Below are positions 28,711 through 39,084 of a DNA stretch of 64,000 nucleotides, piece after piece. The notes under the pieces are model-generated. The model saw nothing but the letters and a program-made list of their open reading frames with translations. It ran no database searches and had not been told where the DNA came from. The DNA is taken from contig NZ_JAHKRC010000008.1 of the NCBI RefSeq assembly GCF_019345465.1, positions 124,001 through 188,000 on the forward strand, given 5' to 3'. A program made the translations under genes and the position numbers. The stretch comes from Pseudomonas sp. NKUCC02_KPG. Lineage in GTDB: Bacteria > Pseudomonadota > Gammaproteobacteria > Pseudomonadales > Pseudomonadaceae. Numbering within the stretch: the first letter of the stretch is position 1; each line of letters opens with the position of its first letter.

Positions 28711-28740
28711 AAGGCGCATCCTCGGATGCGCCTTTCTTCT
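28711..28740 (+). terminator. Terminator after the tRNA-Asp-like sequence
   Basis: AAGGCGCATCC, 2-3 base loop, GGATGCGCCTTTCTT: a strong stem with a T-rich tail starting 9 nt after the CCA. Confidence 0.85.
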
Positions 28741-28800
28741 ATCCGGACTCTACCCACGCTCCACGGTTGCTCATTATGCAAGACCGTTTCTGGGGGAAGC

Positions 28801-30672
28801 ATGCTGCAAAATATCAGGGACAATTCACAAGGCTGGATTGCCAAGACCATCATCGGTGTCATCGTCGCGTTAATGGCGTTGACCGGTTTCGATGCCATTT
28901 TTCAAGCCACCTCTACCAGCCAGGATGCCGCCAAGGTTAACGGTGAAGAAGTCACTCAAGTTGAGCTGAGCCAGGCCGTCGACATGCAACGTCGTCAGTT
29001 GCTGCAGCAGCTGGGCAAGGATTTTGACTCTTCGTTGCTGGATGAAAAAATGCTGCGTGAAGCGGCCCTCAAAGGGTTGATTGATCGCAAGCTGTTGCTG
29101 CAAGGCGCTAAAGACGCGAAGTTTTCGTTCTCTGAGGCCGCTCTGGATCAAGTCATTCTGCAAACCCCTGAATTTCAGGAAGATGGCAAATTCAGCCCTG
29201 AGCGTTTCGATCAGGTGATTCGTCAACTGGGTTACGGCCGCCTTCAGTTCCGCGACATGCTGGGCCAGGAAATGTTGATTGGTCAGTTGCGTGCCGGTTT
29301 GGCAGGCAGTGGATTTGTGACCGATGAACAGGTCAATGCTTTTGCCCGTCTCGAAAAGCAGACCCGCGATTTCGCTTCTGTGAACATCAAGGCCGACCCG
29401 GCTGCGGTGAAGCTGAGCGATGACGAAGTCAAGGCTTACTACGACGAGCACGCCAAGGAGTTCATGACTCCTGATCAGGTCGTGATCGACTATATCGAGT
29501 TGAAGAAATCTTCTTTCTTTGACCAGGTGGCCGTGAAAGACGATGAACTGCAAGCCTTGTATCAAAAGGAAATCGCTAACCTGGCTGAACAACGCCGGGC
29601 TGCGCATATCCTGATTGAAGTCAACGACAAGGTCAGCGACGAGCAGGCCAAAGCCAAGATCGCCGAGATTCAGCAGCGTCTGGCCAAAGGTGAAAGCTTC
29701 GAGGCTCTGGCCAAAGAGTTTTCCCAGGATCCGGGCTCGGCTGCCAATGGTGGTGACTTGGGCTTTGCAGGGCAGGGTGTCTACGATCCTGTGTTCGAAA
29801 CTGCAGTCTATGCGTTGAAGCAGGACCAGGTTTCGGAGCCGGTGCGGACCACCTTCGGTTACCACCTGATCAAGTTGCTGGGCGTCGAAGCACCTGAAGT
29901 GCCGAGCTTTGCCAGCCTGAAAGACAAGCTGACCCATGACCTGAAAACCCAGCAGGTCGAACGCCGCTTTGTGGATGCAACCAAGCAGTTGGAAGACTCT
30001 GCATTTGAAGCGTCCGATCTGGTTCAGCCTGCTCAAGAGCTGAAACTGACCGTGCATACCTCTGCGCCATTTGGTCGTGAGGGTGGTGAAGGTATCGCAG
30101 CCAACCGCGCTGTGATTCAAGCCGCATTCAGCACCGAAGTGATGGATGAAGGTGCTAACAGCACAGCTATCGAGCTCGATCCTGAGACCGTAGTCGTGTT
30201 GCGCGTCAAGGAGCACCGCAAGCCAGAGCAGTTGCCGCTGGAAGCTGTTGCCTCGAGCATCCGGGCACAACTGGTCAAAGAGCACGCAAGTGCAGCGGCC
30301 AAAACCCGCGCTGAAGAAATCATCAAGGAACTGCGCGATGGCAAACTGCCGTTGAATCAGCCAATTGATGGTCAGTCGTGGAAGGTCCAGGAAGCAGTTG
30401 CCCGTGGTCAGGAAGGTATTGATCCGGCCGTGCTGCAAGCTGTGTTCCGCATGCCCAAGCCTGTATCCAAGGACAAGCCGACATTTGGCAGTGTGACCTT
30501 GGCTGATGGCAGTGTCGTTGTATTGCGCCTGAATGGCGTCAACGACGCGGTAGCGCCGACGGAAGAAGAGAAGGCCTCGTACCGTCGCTTCCTCGCTTCA
30601 CGTGTTGGCCAGCAGGACTTTGCTGCCTACCGCAAGCAGTTGGAAAACGAAGCCAAGGTTGAGCGCTACTAA
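28801..30672 (+). CDS. ppiD: Periplasmic folding chaperone PpiD (SurA_N/parvulin type)
   Basis: Inner-membrane-anchored periplasmic chaperone of 623 residues that helps newly exported proteins leave SecYEG. One N-terminal membrane anchor (about 13-32: IAKTIIGVIVALMALTGF), a SurA_N-like domain (about 36-170), and a parvulin rotamase domain at about 265-360 (RRAAHILIEV, GGDLGFAGQG). ATG 28801 is chosen because MLQNIRDNSQGW is the conserved PpiD start; 25 earlier in-frame codons overlap the preceding terminator. A strong terminator follows. Confidence 0.95.
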   Translation: MLQNIRDNSQGWIAKTIIGVIVALMALTGFDAIFQATSTSQDAAKVNGEEVTQVELSQAVDMQRRQLLQQLGKDFDSSLLDEKMLREAALKGLIDRKLLLQGAKDAKFSFSEAALDQVILQTPEFQEDGKFSPERFDQVIRQLGYGRLQFRDMLGQEMLIGQLRAGLAGSGFVTDEQVNAFARLEKQTRDFASVNIKADPAAVKLSDDEVKAYYDEHAKEFMTPDQVVIDYIELKKSSFFDQVAVKDDELQALYQKEIANLAEQRRAAHILIEVNDKVSDEQAKAKIAEIQQRLAKGESFEALAKEFSQDPGSAANGGDLGFAGQGVYDPVFETAVYALKQDQVSEPVRTTFGYHLIKLLGVEAPEVPSFASLKDKLTHDLKTQQVERRFVDATKQLEDSAFEASDLVQPAQELKLTVHTSAPFGREGGEGIAANRAVIQAAFSTEVMDEGANSTAIELDPETVVVLRVKEHRKPEQLPLEAVASSIRAQLVKEHASAAAKTRAEEIIKELRDGKLPLNQPIDGQSWKVQEAVARGQEGIDPAVLQAVFRMPKPVSKDKPTFGSVTLADGSVVVLRLNGVNDAVAPTEEEKASYRRFLASRVGQQDFAAYRKQLENEAKVERY

Positions 30673-30691
30673 GGGTTCTCCCGCTTCACTG

Positions 30692-30724
30692 AAAATGGCC
30701 GCTCATTGAGCGGCCATTTTTTTG
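30692..30724 (+). terminator. Terminator after ppiD
   Basis: AAAATGGCCGCTC, short loop, GAGCGGCCATTTTTTT, 20 bp after the stop codon. Confidence 0.92.
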
Positions 30725-30734
30725 CCTGTTTTCA

Positions 30735-30818
30735 GTGGGAGAGCGGGTTGCTCGCGATCAGGCGGCGCGATGTATCAGGCAGACTGTGTTGATGCTATCG
30801 CGAGCAAGCCCGCTCCCA
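30735..30818. repeat. REP-type inverted repeat, family 1 (copy 2)
   Basis: GTGGGAGAGCGGGTTGCTCG at the left and CGAGCAAGCCCGCTCCCA at the right form a paired REP (BIME-like) between ppiD and fabI. The right arm matches the element at 2123-2210. Confidence 0.8.
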
Positions 30819-30838
30819 AAGGCAATCGCAGTGCAAAA

Positions 30839-30872
30839 AAACGCCCGGTGCATTCAATGCACCGGGCGTTTT
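30839..30872. terminator. Bidirectional terminator after fabI
   Basis: AAACGCCCGGTGCATT and AATGCACCGGGCGTTTT form a near-perfect stem with A- and T-tracts on the two sides, 23 bp beyond the fabI stop on the minus strand. Confidence 0.9.
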
Positions 30873-30895
30873 GATTGGCGGCTACAGCGAAGGGT

Positions 30896-31690
30896 TTACT
30901 CTTCGAGGCTGCCCATAGCGGTGGTGTTGAAGCCGCCGTCTACGTACATGATTTCACCGCTGATGCCCGACGCCAGGTCGGAGCACAGGAAGGCGCCGGC
31001 ATTGCCGACCTCGTCGATGGTGACGTTACGACGCAGAGGAGTCTGCGCTTCGTTGGCCGCCAGCATTTTGCGGAAGTTCTTGATGCCCGACGCTGCCAGG
31101 GTGCGGATCGGGCCTGCCGATACGCAGTTAACGCGAGTGCCCTCAGGGCCCAGGCTGCCTGCCAGGTAACGTACGCCCGCTTCCAGGCTGGCCTTGGCCA
31201 TGCCCATCACGTTGTAGTTAGGCATGGTGCGTTCTGCACCCAGGTAAGACAGGGTCAGCAGGCTGCCGTTGCGGCCTTTCATCATCGGACGACCGGCTTT
31301 GGCCAGGGCCACGAAGCTGTAGGCGCTGATGTCGTGAGCGATGCGGAAGCCTTCACGGGTGGTAGCGTCAGTGAAGTCGCCATCCAGCTGGTCGCCAGGA
31401 GCGAAACCTACGGAGTGAACGATGCAGTCCAGACCGTCCCACTTCTTGCTCAGGTCTTCGAAGACCTTGGCGATTTCTTCGTCGCTGGCAACGTCGCAAG
31501 GGAAGCACAGTTCAGGGTTTGAACCCCAACCAGCTGCGAATTCTTCAACACGACCTTTCAGCTTTTCGTTCTGATAAGTGAAAGCCAGTTCGGCGCCTTC
31601 ACGATGCATGGCGGCAGCAATGCCAGAAGCGATGGACAATTTGCTAGCGACACCAACGATCAGTACGCGCTTACCGGTGAGAAAACCCAT
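30896..31690 (-). CDS. fabI: Enoyl-[acyl-carrier-protein] reductase (NADH) FabI
   Basis: Last reductive step of type II fatty-acid elongation and the triclosan target; 264 residues. It is an SDR fold with the FabI-type cofactor motif [13 protein letters not shown] near residue 13 and the catalytic Tyr159-x6-Lys166 pair in YNVMGMAK; Tyr149 of the substrate pocket is also present. ATG 31690 (MGFLTGKR) is the family start. It begins 19 bp after the nppD stop on the same strand, so fabI may be transcribed partly from the transporter operon, the same order as in P. aeruginosa. Confidence 0.97.
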   Translation of the reverse strand: MGFLTGKRVLIVGVASKLSIASGIAAAMHREGAELAFTYQNEKLKGRVEEFAAGWGSNPELCFPCDVASDEEIAKVFEDLSKKWDGLDCIVHSVGFAPGDQLDGDFTDATTREGFRIAHDISAYSFVALAKAGRPMMKGRNGSLLTLSYLGAERTMPNYNVMGMAKASLEAGVRYLAGSLGPEGTRVNCVSAGPIRTLAASGIKNFRKMLAANEAQTPLRRNVTIDEVGNAGAFLCSDLASGISGEIMYVDGGFNTTAMGSLEE

Positions 31691-31709
31691 GTGTTGTTCC
31701 TCTATCAGG

Positions 31710-33320
31710 TTAATCGACAGCCACTGGTGCCAAAAAGGCGGCTTCCAGCAGCTGTTGTGTATATGGATGTTGCGGTGAGGCAAAGATACTTTGCGCATCA
31801 CCCTGTTCGACCACTTGGCCATGCTTGACCACCATCAACTGGTGGCTCAGCGCTTTGACGACAGCCAGGTCATGGCTGATAAACAAATACGTCAGGTTGT
31901 GCCTGGTTTGAAGTGATCGCAGCAGCTCCACGACCTGGCGTTGTACTGTCCGATCCAGCGCTGAGGTTGGTTCGTCCAGTAAAATCAACTCCGGCTTCAA
32001 AACCAGGGCGCGGGCAATGGCGATTCGTTGCCGTTGTCCGCCTGAAAACTCGTGAGGGTAACGGTGCCGGGTTTCCGGATCCAGACCTACTTCTCGCAAG
32101 GCTTCAATAATTGCAATTTCCTGCTCTGCATCGGTGCCCATGCGGTGAATGCGCAACCCTTCGCCGACAATCTCGCTGACGCTCATGCGCGGGCTGAGAC
32201 TGCCAAACGGATCCTGGAACACCACCTGCATTTCCCGTCGCAGCGGCCGGACTTCTTTCTGCGACAAACAGTCTAGCCGTTTGCCCTCAAAACGGATCGA
32301 ACCCTTGCTGGCAATCAAACGCAAAATCGCCAGACCCAGGGTCGACTTGCCCGATCCACTTTCACCCACAATGCCCAGGGTCTGGCCCTGTGGCAGGCTG
32401 AAGTTGATTCCGTCCACTGCTTTGACGTGATCGACGGTCTTGCGCAACAGCCCTTTTTTGATCGGGAACCAGACTTTCAGGTCCTCGACTTGCAGCAATG
32501 GCGGGCCCGCAACCGTGTTGGCCGGGCCTCCACTGGGTTCTGCACTGAGCAGTTCCCGGGTGTATGGATGTTGCGGCGAACGGAACAGCTGCTCGCACGA
32601 TGCTTGTTCGACGATTAAACCGCGCTGCATGACACATACTCGGTGCGCAATTCGTCGAACAAGGTTCAAATCGTGACTGATCAGTAACAGCGACATGCCC
32701 AGGCGGGCTTGCAGATCCTTGAGCAAATCGAGAATTTTAAGCTGTACCGTGACGTCCAGCGCCGTGGTGGGTTCATCGGCAATCAACAGCTCTGGCTCAT
32801 TGGCCAGGGCCATTGCAATCATTACACGCTGTCTCTGGCCGCCTGAGAGCTCGTGTGGGAGGGCCTTCAGGCGCTTGTGAGGCTCTGGGATACCAACCAG
32901 ATCCAGGAGCTCCAGAGTGCGCTGTGTGGCCGCCTTTCCGGTAAGCCCTTTGTGAATGCCCAGCACCTCATTGATTTGTTTTTCAATACTGTGCAGCGGG
33001 TTCAGTGAGGTCATGGGCTCCTGAAAAATCATCGCAATGCGATTGCCACGAATATGGCGCAGCTTTTTCTCGTCCAGGCTCAGCAAGTCCTGCCCGCCAT
33101 AGGCAATGCTGCCGCTTGGGTGACGGGCGAGCGGGTAGGGCAATAACCTGAGGATCGAATGCGCGGTCACTGACTTCCCGGACCCGCTCTCACCGACCAG
33201 GGCCAGGGTTTCCCCGCGCTTGATATCAAAGTTGATGCCTTGCACCACACGCTGCGGTGTTTCACCGGCGATGAACTCGACGGAGAGATCGCGCACTTCG
33301 ATCAGATTGTCTTGTGTCAT
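31710..33320 (-). CDS. nppD: Oligopeptide ABC transporter, double ATP-binding subunit NppD (YejF-like)
   Basis: 536-residue protein made of two fused ATPase domains. Walker A GESGSGKS occurs twice (near residues 40 and 315), with ABC signatures ELSGGQRQR and EFSGGQRQR and Walker B LLIADEP and LILLDEP. It energises the peptide importer encoded immediately upstream. ATG 33320 ([13 protein letters not shown]) is the start; longer frames overlap nppC. The gene order matches P. aeruginosa nppA1A2BCD, reported to import peptidyl-nucleoside antibiotics, and E. coli yejABEF, which imports microcin C. Confidence 0.92.
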   Translation of the reverse strand: MTQDNLIEVRDLSVEFIAGETPQRVVQGINFDIKRGETLALVGESGSGKSVTAHSILRLLPYPLARHPSGSIAYGGQDLLSLDEKKLRHIRGNRIAMIFQEPMTSLNPLHSIEKQINEVLGIHKGLTGKAATQRTLELLDLVGIPEPHKRLKALPHELSGGQRQRVMIAMALANEPELLIADEPTTALDVTVQLKILDLLKDLQARLGMSLLLISHDLNLVRRIAHRVCVMQRGLIVEQASCEQLFRSPQHPYTRELLSAEPSGGPANTVAGPPLLQVEDLKVWFPIKKGLLRKTVDHVKAVDGINFSLPQGQTLGIVGESGSGKSTLGLAILRLIASKGSIRFEGKRLDCLSQKEVRPLRREMQVVFQDPFGSLSPRMSVSEIVGEGLRIHRMGTDAEQEIAIIEALREVGLDPETRHRYPHEFSGGQRQRIAIARALVLKPELILLDEPTSALDRTVQRQVVELLRSLQTRHNLTYLFISHDLAVVKALSHQLMVVKHGQVVEQGDAQSIFASPQHPYTQQLLEAAFLAPVAVD

Positions 33321-33321
33321 C

Positions 33322-34341
33322 TCATTTCCTCGGGTCGAAGGCATCGCGAGCGGACTCGCCGATAAACACCAGCAGGCTGAGCATAATGGCCAGCACCGCG
33401 AATGCACTGATGCCCAGCCAGGGTGCTTGCAGGTTGGATTTGCCCTGAGCGACCAGTTCGCCGAGTGACGGAGCGCCTGGCGGCAGGCCGAAACCCAAAA
33501 AGTCCAGCGCGGTGAGGGTGCCAATGGCGCCGGTCAGGATAAACGGCATGAACGTCATGGTGGAGACCATGGCGTTGGGCAGAATGTGGCGGTACATGAT
33601 GGCCATGTCCTGCATGCCGAGCGCGCGTGCGGCGCGCACATATTCCAGATTCCGCCCACGGAGGAATTCGGCGCGTACTACGTCGACCAGGCTCATCCAG
33701 GAGAACAGGAGCATGATTCCCAGCAACCACCAGAAGTTGGGCTGCACAAAGCTTGCGAGAATGATCAGCAGGTATAGCACGGGCAAGCCTGACCATATTT
33801 CCAGAAAGCGCTGACCGGCAAGGTCGACCCAGCCGCCATAAAAGCCCTGAAGTGCTCCGGCGATCACGCCGATGATTGAGCTCAAGACGGTCAGGGTCAG
33901 AGCGAACAGCACCGATATCCGAAAGCCGTAAATCACTCGGGCCAGTACATCGCGCCCCTGGTCATCGGTGCCTAGCCAGTTTTCCGCTGAAGGCGGCGCT
34001 GGAGCGGGCACTTTCAGGTCGTAGTTAATGCTCTGATAGCTGTACGGTATGAGCGGCCACAGCACCCAGGCGTCTTTCTTGGCCAGCAGTTCACGGATAT
34101 ACGGGCTTTTGTAATTGGCCTCGAGGGGGAACTCACCGCCAAAGTCAGTCTCCGGGTAGCGCTTGAGCGCCGGGAAATACAGTTCCCCGTCGTAATTGAT
34201 AACCAGTGGTTTGTCATTGGCGATCAATTCGGCGTTCAGGCTGAGCCCGAACAGCACCAGAAAAACCCACAGTGACCACCAGCCACGTTTATTGGCTTTG
34301 AAGCGCGCAAAGCGGCGTCGATTCAGAGGCGATAATTTCAT
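33322..34341 (-). CDS. nppC: Oligopeptide ABC transporter permease NppC (YejE-like)
   Basis: Inner-membrane permease of 339 residues. After a short basic N-terminus and first membrane segment there is a large periplasmic stretch (about 45-130, typical of YejE), then the binding-protein-dependent permease core. The EAA-like loop is seen in RAARALGMQDMAIMYRHILPNA. ATG 34341 (MKLSPLNRRRF) is used; it overlaps nothing and lies 1 bp after the nppB stop, and nppD starts 1 bp downstream, so translation is tightly coupled. Confidence 0.92.
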   Translation of the reverse strand: MKLSPLNRRRFARFKANKRGWWSLWVFLVLFGLSLNAELIANDKPLVINYDGELYFPALKRYPETDFGGEFPLEANYKSPYIRELLAKKDAWVLWPLIPYSYQSINYDLKVPAPAPPSAENWLGTDDQGRDVLARVIYGFRISVLFALTLTVLSSIIGVIAGALQGFYGGWVDLAGQRFLEIWSGLPVLYLLIILASFVQPNFWWLLGIMLLFSWMSLVDVVRAEFLRGRNLEYVRAARALGMQDMAIMYRHILPNAMVSTMTFMPFILTGAIGTLTALDFLGFGLPPGAPSLGELVAQGKSNLQAPWLGISAFAVLAIMLSLLVFIGESARDAFDPRK

Positions 34342-34342
34342 C

Positions 34343-35416
34343 TCAATGCTCCCTGCTTTCAAAGTCGATACGCGGATCAACCAGGGTGTATGAGAGGTCA
34401 CCGATCAGCTTCACCACCAGCCCGACCAGCGTGAAAATAAACAGGGTGCCGAAGACCACGGGGTAATCGCGATTGATGGCCGCCTCGAAGCTCATCAGGC
34501 CCAGGCCATCCAGGGAGAAAATCACTTCAACCAGCAAGGCGCCGGTAAAGAAAATCCCGATAAACGCCGACGGGAAACCTGCGATCACCAGCAGCATGGC
34601 ATTGCGGAACACATGACCATAGAGCACTCGATGGTTCGTCAGACCCTTGGCTTTGGCGGTGACCACGTACTGCTTGTTGATCTCATCGAGAAAGCTGTTT
34701 TTGGTCAGTAAGGTCATGGTGGCAAAGTTGCCAATCACCAGCGCGGTGACCGGCAACGCCAGGTGCCAGAAGTAATCGAGGATCTTGGCGCCCACGCTCA
34801 GCTCATCGAAGTTATTGGAGGTCAGGCCGCGTAACGGGAACCAGTCAAAGTAGCTGCCCCCGGCAAACAGCACGATCAGCAGGATGGCAAACAGAAAGGC
34901 GGGAATCGCATAGCCCACAATGATCAATGAACTGGTCCAGACGTCGAAATGACTTCCATGCCGCGTAGCCTTGGCGATCCCCAACGGAATCGACACCAGA
35001 TACATGATCAGGGTGCTCCATAACCCCAGCGAGATTGAAACAGGCATCTTCTCCTTGATCAGGTCAATGACCTTGGCGTCTCGGAAAAAGCTCTCGCCGA
35101 AGTCCAGTTGTGCGTAGTTCTTGATCATGATCCACAAGCGTTCCGGCGCCGACTTGTCGAAGCCGTACATCTTTTCGATTTCCTTGATCAGCTCCGGGTC
35201 CAGCCCTTGGGCGCCACGATAGTTGGAGCCGGCCACCGACACCTCCGAGCCACCTCCCGCAATACGGCTGGTGGCGCCATCAAAACCTTCCAGCTTGGCG
35301 ATCATCTGTTCAACCGGGCCGCCGGGCGCGGCCTGGATTATGACGAAGTTAATCAGCAGGATTCCGAATAGCGTCGGAATAATCAGCAGCAGTCGCCTGA
35401 ATATATAAGCCAGCAT
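34343..35416 (-). CDS. nppB: Oligopeptide ABC transporter permease NppB (YejB-like)
   Basis: Permease of 357 residues with the DppB/OppB-type N-terminus ([19 protein letters not shown]), six membrane segments and the conserved cytoplasmic loop [22 protein letters not shown] YejB-specific insertion (about 45-80, [12 protein letters not shown]) separates the first two membrane segments. Its start directly abuts the nppA2 stop. Together with NppC it forms the translocation channel. Confidence 0.92.
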   Translation of the reverse strand: MLAYIFRRLLLIIPTLFGILLINFVIIQAAPGGPVEQMIAKLEGFDGATSRIAGGGSEVSVAGSNYRGAQGLDPELIKEIEKMYGFDKSAPERLWIMIKNYAQLDFGESFFRDAKVIDLIKEKMPVSISLGLWSTLIMYLVSIPLGIAKATRHGSHFDVWTSSLIIVGYAIPAFLFAILLIVLFAGGSYFDWFPLRGLTSNNFDELSVGAKILDYFWHLALPVTALVIGNFATMTLLTKNSFLDEINKQYVVTAKAKGLTNHRVLYGHVFRNAMLLVIAGFPSAFIGIFFTGALLVEVIFSLDGLGLMSFEAAINRDYPVVFGTLFIFTLVGLVVKLIGDLSYTLVDPRIDFESREH

Positions 35417-37258
35417 TTAAGGCTCCAGGCTCGCGCTTGTAGGTTTAGTCGCAGTTGCAGGTTTGGTGTCAGGTTTTGCCCACCAGGTTGCCGTGCCAAT
35501 GTCATATTTTGGCGTCACTTCGGGGTGGCCGATATGACTTGAGTACGCAACGCGCCAGGTTTTGATGTGCCAGTTCGGGATGACGTAGTAGCCCCATTGC
35601 AAGACACGATCCAGGGCCCGGGCATGGTTGATCAGGCTCTGGCGGGACTCGGCATTGATCAGGCCCTCGGTCAGTTGATCGATGGCCGGGTCTTTGAGGC
35701 CTATGAAGTTACGGCTGCCGGGCTTATCGATACTGAGCGATTCCCAGTATTCGCGCTGTTCGCTACCAGGTGAGCTGGACTGGGGAAAGCTGCCCACAAT
35801 CATGTCGTAATCCCGCGAACGCAGACGGTTCAGGTACTGGGAGGTATCAACCCGGCGGATCTGCAAGTCGATACCCAGGTCGCTGAGGTTGCGCTTGAAA
35901 GGCAGGAGAATGCGCTCGAATTCGGTCTGTGCCAGCAGAAATTCGATTGTGACCGGCTTGCCCTGTGCATCGACCATCTTGTCGTCGACGATGCGCCAGC
36001 CTGCTTCTTGCAGCAGCTGATACGCGCGGCGTTGCTGCTCGCGAATCATGCCGCTGGCGTCAGTGACATTGGGCTTGAAGACTTCAGTGAACACCTGGTC
36101 AGGAACCTTGCCGCGCAAAGGCTCCAGAATGGCCAGTTCTTCTTCGGTGGGCGGTGCTTTGGCGGCCATTTCCGAGTTTTCGAAATAACTGCCGGTGCGT
36201 GCATAAGCGCCGCTGAACAGTTGCTTGTTGGCCCACTCGAAGTCAAACAGCAGGCTTATGGCTTCGCGCACCCGAACATCCTGGAACATGGGCTTACGCA
36301 GGTTGAAGATAAAACCCTGCATGCCTGTCGGGTTGTGATTGCGGATTTCTTCTTTTTTCAAGCGGCCCTGGGTGAACGCGGGAGCGTTGTAGGCACCGGC
36401 CCAGTTCTTGGCGCTGATTTCCAGCCAGTAATCAAATTGCCCGGCCTTGAGCGCTTCGAACGCTACGCTGTTGTCACGAAAGTAATCGACGGTAATGGTG
36501 TCGAAGTTGTACAGGCCCTTGTTGATCGGCAGGTCCTTGCCCCAGTAGTCCTTGTTGCGTTCGTAGCGGATTGAGCGTCCGGGCTTGATTTCGGTGATGG
36601 TGTAAGGCCCGCTCCCGGGAGGTACTTCCAGATTGCCCTTGCCGAATTCCCGTGTTTCCCACCAATGCTTGGGCAGAACCGGGAGTTGGCCAAGAATGAG
36701 TGGCAGCTCGCGATTTTTGTTGTGCTTGAAGGTGAATTTCACCTGCAGCGGGTTTTCCGCGATGGCCTGGTCGACATCGCTGTAATAGCCCTTGTACAGC
36801 GGTGAGCCGTTTTTCATCAGGGTATCGAAGCTGAACACAACGTCTTCGGCACGAATCGGGTGACCATCACTGAATTTTGCCTGGGGTCGCAGGTAAAAGC
36901 GCACCCAGCTGTTGTCGGGGGCTTTTTCGATTTTCTCGGCGATCAGGCCGTAGGAAGTGAAGGGTTCATCCAGGGTCTGCCGGGCCAGGGTATCGAAGGT
37001 CAGATCTATATCGTCGGCCGGAACGCCTTTATTGATAAAAGGGTTGAGGCTGTCAAAGCTGCCAAGCGAGGATTTGCGAAACGTCCCGCCCTTGGGCGCG
37101 TCCGGGTTGACGTAATCGACATGCTTGAAATTGGCCGGGTATTTCGGCGGCTCGTCATAGAGGGTCAACGCGTGTTGAGGGGCTGCCAGCGCCACGCAGG
37201 CAAAGCCGGTCAACAGTAAGCCAGCGATGGGGTTGAGCAACGTACGCAAAGGCATCAT
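35417..37258 (-). CDS. nppA2: Peptide ABC transporter substrate-binding protein NppA2 (YejA-like)
   Basis: Periplasmic SBP family 5 protein, 613 residues, with a Sec signal peptide cleaved near residue 25 (CVALAAP). Family motifs: YVNPDAPKGGTFRK, a FDTL...LIAEKIEKA region, and RVREAISLLFDFEW near residue 330. It is a tandem paralogue of NppA1, whose gene overlaps this one by four bases (ATGA). Two start ATGs lie side by side (37258 and 37255). Confidence 0.92.
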   Translation of the reverse strand: MMPLRTLLNPIAGLLLTGFACVALAAPQHALTLYDEPPKYPANFKHVDYVNPDAPKGGTFRKSSLGSFDSLNPFINKGVPADDIDLTFDTLARQTLDEPFTSYGLIAEKIEKAPDNSWVRFYLRPQAKFSDGHPIRAEDVVFSFDTLMKNGSPLYKGYYSDVDQAIAENPLQVKFTFKHNKNRELPLILGQLPVLPKHWWETREFGKGNLEVPPGSGPYTITEIKPGRSIRYERNKDYWGKDLPINKGLYNFDTITVDYFRDNSVAFEALKAGQFDYWLEISAKNWAGAYNAPAFTQGRLKKEEIRNHNPTGMQGFIFNLRKPMFQDVRVREAISLLFDFEWANKQLFSGAYARTGSYFENSEMAAKAPPTEEELAILEPLRGKVPDQVFTEVFKPNVTDASGMIREQQRRAYQLLQEAGWRIVDDKMVDAQGKPVTIEFLLAQTEFERILLPFKRNLSDLGIDLQIRRVDTSQYLNRLRSRDYDMIVGSFPQSSSPGSEQREYWESLSIDKPGSRNFIGLKDPAIDQLTEGLINAESRQSLINHARALDRVLQWGYYVIPNWHIKTWRVAYSSHIGHPEVTPKYDIGTATWWAKPDTKPATATKPTSASLEP

Positions 37259-39084
37259 TGTTTTTTCTCCGTAGGCTTAAGCCACCACGCGCTAAGGCCC
37301 AGGGTGTAGGGCGGCGTAGTCACAAAGGCGAACCGGTTGCGGTACGCCAGGCGGTGATAGTTCAGATACCAGTTAGGAATGATGTAGTGCTGCCACAGCA
37401 GTACGCGGTCAAGCGCTCGCCCGGCCGACAATTGCTCGTCACGGTTTTGGGCGGCCAGCAAGCGTTCGAGCAATTGATCCACTATCGGGCTGGCAACGCC
37501 TGCATAGTTTTTGCTGCCCTTGACGTTGACCTGACTGGAGTGGAAGTACTGCCACTGCTCAAGGCCTGGGCTAAGGGTCTGGTCGAGGGTCATCAGGATC
37601 ATGTCGAAGTCGAACTGATCCAGCCGTTGTTTGTATTGCGCGCGATCTACCGTGCGCAGTCGGGCGTCGATGCCGATGCTGGCGAGGTTTTCCACATAGG
37701 GTTGCAGGATGCGCTCAAGGTTGGGGTTGACCAGCAATATCTCGAAGCGCAGCGGCTTGCCTTCGCTGTTGAGCAGGCGTTGCCCGGACAGCTTCCAGCC
37801 GCTTTCGGCCAGTAAACCCAGCGCCTGGCGCATGGTTTCACGGGGGATGCCGCGGCCGTCGGTTTGAGGCAGGGCAAAGGTCTGGCTGAACAGTTCGGGC
37901 GGCAGTTGATTACGCCAGGGCGAAAGCATCAGCCATTCATGCCCTTGGGGAATGCCACTGGCCGAAAACTCGCTGTTGGGATAAAAACTCGACGCGCGCT
38001 TGTAGGCACCGTTGAACAGCGTTCGATTGGTCCATTCAAAGTCGAACATCAACCCCAGGGCTTCACGAACTTTGTCCTGCTCAAAGCTGGCGCGGCGGCT
38101 GTTCATGAACAGCCCCTGGGTTTGAGTCGGAATCTGGTGAGTGATTTCAGCCTTGACTACATCTCCCCGGCGGACCGCGGGGAAGTTATAGCCATTGGCC
38201 CAGTTCTTGGCCTGGTGTTCGATATAGATGTCGAATTCACGGGCTTTGAAGGCTTCGAAAGCGACGTCGCTGTCGCGGTAGAACTCCACTTCAACCCGGT
38301 CGAAATTGTATTTGCCGCGATTGACCGGCAAGTTGGCCCCCCACCAGTCTTTCACATGCTCGAAGACCAGTTGCCGACCGGGGGTAACTGTGGTGATGCG
38401 ATAGGGTCCGCTGCCCAGAGGTGGTTCAAAGGTCGTGGCTTTGAAATCGCGCTTTGCCCAGTAGTGTTGGGGCAGGACTGGCAACTCGCCCAGACGCAAA
38501 ATCAGCAAGGGGTTGTTCGCGCGCTTGAACACAAAGCGAATGCGTTTGGGCCCCAGGATGTCGACCCGCTGGACTTCCTGGAGATTGGTCCGGTACTGCG
38601 GATGGCCCTCTTTGAGCAACAGGTTGTAAGAGAACGCAACGTCGTAGGCAGTGATCGGCTTTCCATCGTGAAAACGGGCTTCTGGTCGTAGGTTAAATAC
38701 GACCCAGCTGCGGTCTTCGTTGTATTCCACTGATTGTGCGATCAAGCCATAACTGGATGTTGGCTCATCGCCGGATGGCGCGTACTGGCCAGTGCCGGCC
38801 ATCAGGGTTTCGTTGAGCTCGTTGACCCCGTATTGCAAAAAATTAGGCGTCGATACCGGGCTGGTGCCTTTGAAGGTATAGGGGTTGAGGGTGTCAAAGG
38901 TGCCGAAGGCCATGACCTTCAAGGTCCCGCCTTTAGGCGCGTCAGGGTTTACCCAATCGAAGTGGGTGAACGTGGCCGGGTACTTGAGTGTGCCGAACTG
39001 CGCATAACCGTGGCTTTCGCTCAGGGATGCGCTTGCGGGGGAGCTCAAGGCCAGGCTCATAAATAGCGTGAGGAGGGGACGCAT
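37255..39084 (-). CDS. nppA1: Peptide ABC transporter substrate-binding protein NppA1 (YejA-like)
   Basis: First gene of the npp operon: 609-residue periplasmic SBP family 5 protein with a signal peptide ending near residue 20 (SSPASA). It shares with NppA2 the pattern FDWVNPDAPKGGTLKV, FEHVKDWWGANLPVNRGKYNFD and KVREALGLMFDFEWTN, but the two differ at most positions, so substrate preferences may differ. ATG 39084 is preferred to the preceding TTG; GAGG-type sequence precedes it. A 46-bp hairpin separates it from mltD upstream. Confidence 0.92.
   Translation of the reverse strand: MRPLLTLFMSLALSSPASASLSESHGYAQFGTLKYPATFTHFDWVNPDAPKGGTLKVMAFGTFDTLNPYTFKGTSPVSTPNFLQYGVNELNETLMAGTGQYAPSGDEPTSSYGLIAQSVEYNEDRSWVVFNLRPEARFHDGKPITAYDVAFSYNLLLKEGHPQYRTNLQEVQRVDILGPKRIRFVFKRANNPLLILRLGELPVLPQHYWAKRDFKATTFEPPLGSGPYRITTVTPGRQLVFEHVKDWWGANLPVNRGKYNFDRVEVEFYRDSDVAFEAFKAREFDIYIEHQAKNWANGYNFPAVRRGDVVKAEITHQIPTQTQGLFMNSRRASFEQDKVREALGLMFDFEWTNRTLFNGAYKRASSFYPNSEFSASGIPQGHEWLMLSPWRNQLPPELFSQTFALPQTDGRGIPRETMRQALGLLAESGWKLSGQRLLNSEGKPLRFEILLVNPNLERILQPYVENLASIGIDARLRTVDRAQYKQRLDQFDFDMILMTLDQTLSPGLEQWQYFHSSQVNVKGSKNYAGVASPIVDQLLERLLAAQNRDEQLSAGRALDRVLLWQHYIIPNWYLNYHRLAYRNRFAFVTTPPYTLGLSAWWLKPTEKKQ

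Noticed and set aside
28870..30438. 522-codon minus-strand open frame opposite ppiD
   Set aside because: Antisense shadow with no start context or domain; ppiD is certain.
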